Assembly (NCBI GenBank): GCA_902802975.1
Contig: CADCOF010000217.1
Coordinates: 1-5,987 of the forward strand
DNA from: an uncultured Ruminococcus sp.
GTDB taxonomy: Bacteria; Bacillota; Clostridia; Oscillospirales; Acutalibacteraceae
Reading direction: 5' to 3'
Length of the DNA stretch: 5,987 bases
Positions 5,797 through 5,987 of this stretch are shown here, in pieces. Under the pieces are notes generated by a model. The model saw only the letters and a list, made by a program, of their open reading frames with translations, was not told where the DNA came from and did no database searches. How positions within the stretch are numbered: the first letter of the stretch is position 1; the number at the start of each line of letters is the position of its first letter. The position numbers and the translations under genes were made by a program.

Positions 5797-5903
5797 GGGG
5801 AATGTCCCCCGGGTCTCACCTGACGGTTCGGTCGGTTGGGAGCCGTCCCCGACGGTGCTTCGTTTTCAACGAGATCTCCACCGGAGCCCCGCACCCTCAA
5901 AGA
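5797..5903. repeat. Hairpin-rich inner part of the right terminal repeat
   Basis: It contains GGGGA-ATG-TCCCC (5797-5809), GGGTCTCACCTG (5811-5822, inverted match to 171-182), CCGTC-CCC-GACGG (5843-5855, same hairpin as 158-170), CGTT-TTC-AACG (5861-5871), the palindrome GAGATCTC (5871-5878) and CTCC-ACC-GGAG (5876-5886), then CCCCGCACCCTC leading into the 84-base arm. No gene is visible. The overall order differs from the left block, so the two ends share modules, not one continuous copy. Confidence 0.7.
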
Positions 5904-5987
5904 CAATGTCATCAACTTAAGCTTTCGGTATGCCTCCGGCGGCAAGCCTTTTTGAAAAAAGGCTTGGCGAAAAACTTTGTGATGCTC
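5904..5987 (+). repeat. Right arm of the perfect 84-base terminal inverted repeat
   Basis: Exact reverse complement of 1-84. The main hairpin is AAGCCTTTTT with AAAAAGGCTT, near 5944-5965, followed by GGCGAAAAACTTTGTG. Like the left arm it points away from the genes and lies downstream of the last gene of its transcription unit. The sequence ends with the repeat, as expected for an assembly break at a multi-copy element. Confidence 0.9.

Noticed and set aside
1..5987. Composite transposon bounded by inverted repeats
   Set aside because: No transposase or recombinase is encoded, the cargo is housekeeping, and no target-site duplication can be tested because the sequence stops at the arms.

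Overview
The window looks like a piece of a low-to-mid-GC Firmicutes genome, most likely a gut-type clostridium near Oscillospirales/Ruminococcaceae. That placement rests on the gene set (DUF951, RF1, two-domain Sua5, CoaE, membrane-anchored SLT enzyme), strong AGGAGG-type ribosome sites, and hairpin-rich dispersed intergenic repeats. No species can be named by eye.

Layout. Two divergent transcription units share a 324-base intergenic region (1597-1920). Leftward, on the minus strand, a four-helix membrane protein of unknown function (1084-1596) is followed 18 bases later by an Mrp/NBP35-type Fe-S carrier ATPase (250-1065). Rightward runs a compact five-gene unit: DUF951 protein (1921-2112), peptide chain release factor 1 (2116-3189), threonylcarbamoyl-AMP synthase (3208-4230), dephospho-CoA kinase (4223-4822) and a membrane-anchored lytic transglycosylase with a very acidic tail (4866-5702). 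Each unit has a readable sigma-A-type promoter with an extended -10.

The genes are housekeeping: translation termination, tRNA t6A modification, CoA synthesis, Fe-S cluster delivery and wall turnover. The rightward group is translation-centred at its start; the last two genes belong to metabolism and the envelope.

The unusual part is the non-coding DNA. The two window ends are a perfect 84-base inverted repeat (1-84 and 5904-5987), each joined on its inner side to 80-110 bases packed with small hairpins. The two inner parts share short modules but not order. A third, shorter relative lies between the divergent promoters (about 1742-1815). Its stem has different bases but keeps perfect pairing and the same 3' flank, which suggests a family under structural constraint. 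A heptamer tandem repeat starts at the stop codon of the last gene. That the sequence begins and ends exactly in the same repeat suggests a draft contig broken at a high-copy dispersed repeat. No transposase, CRISPR array, tRNA or rRNA was seen.
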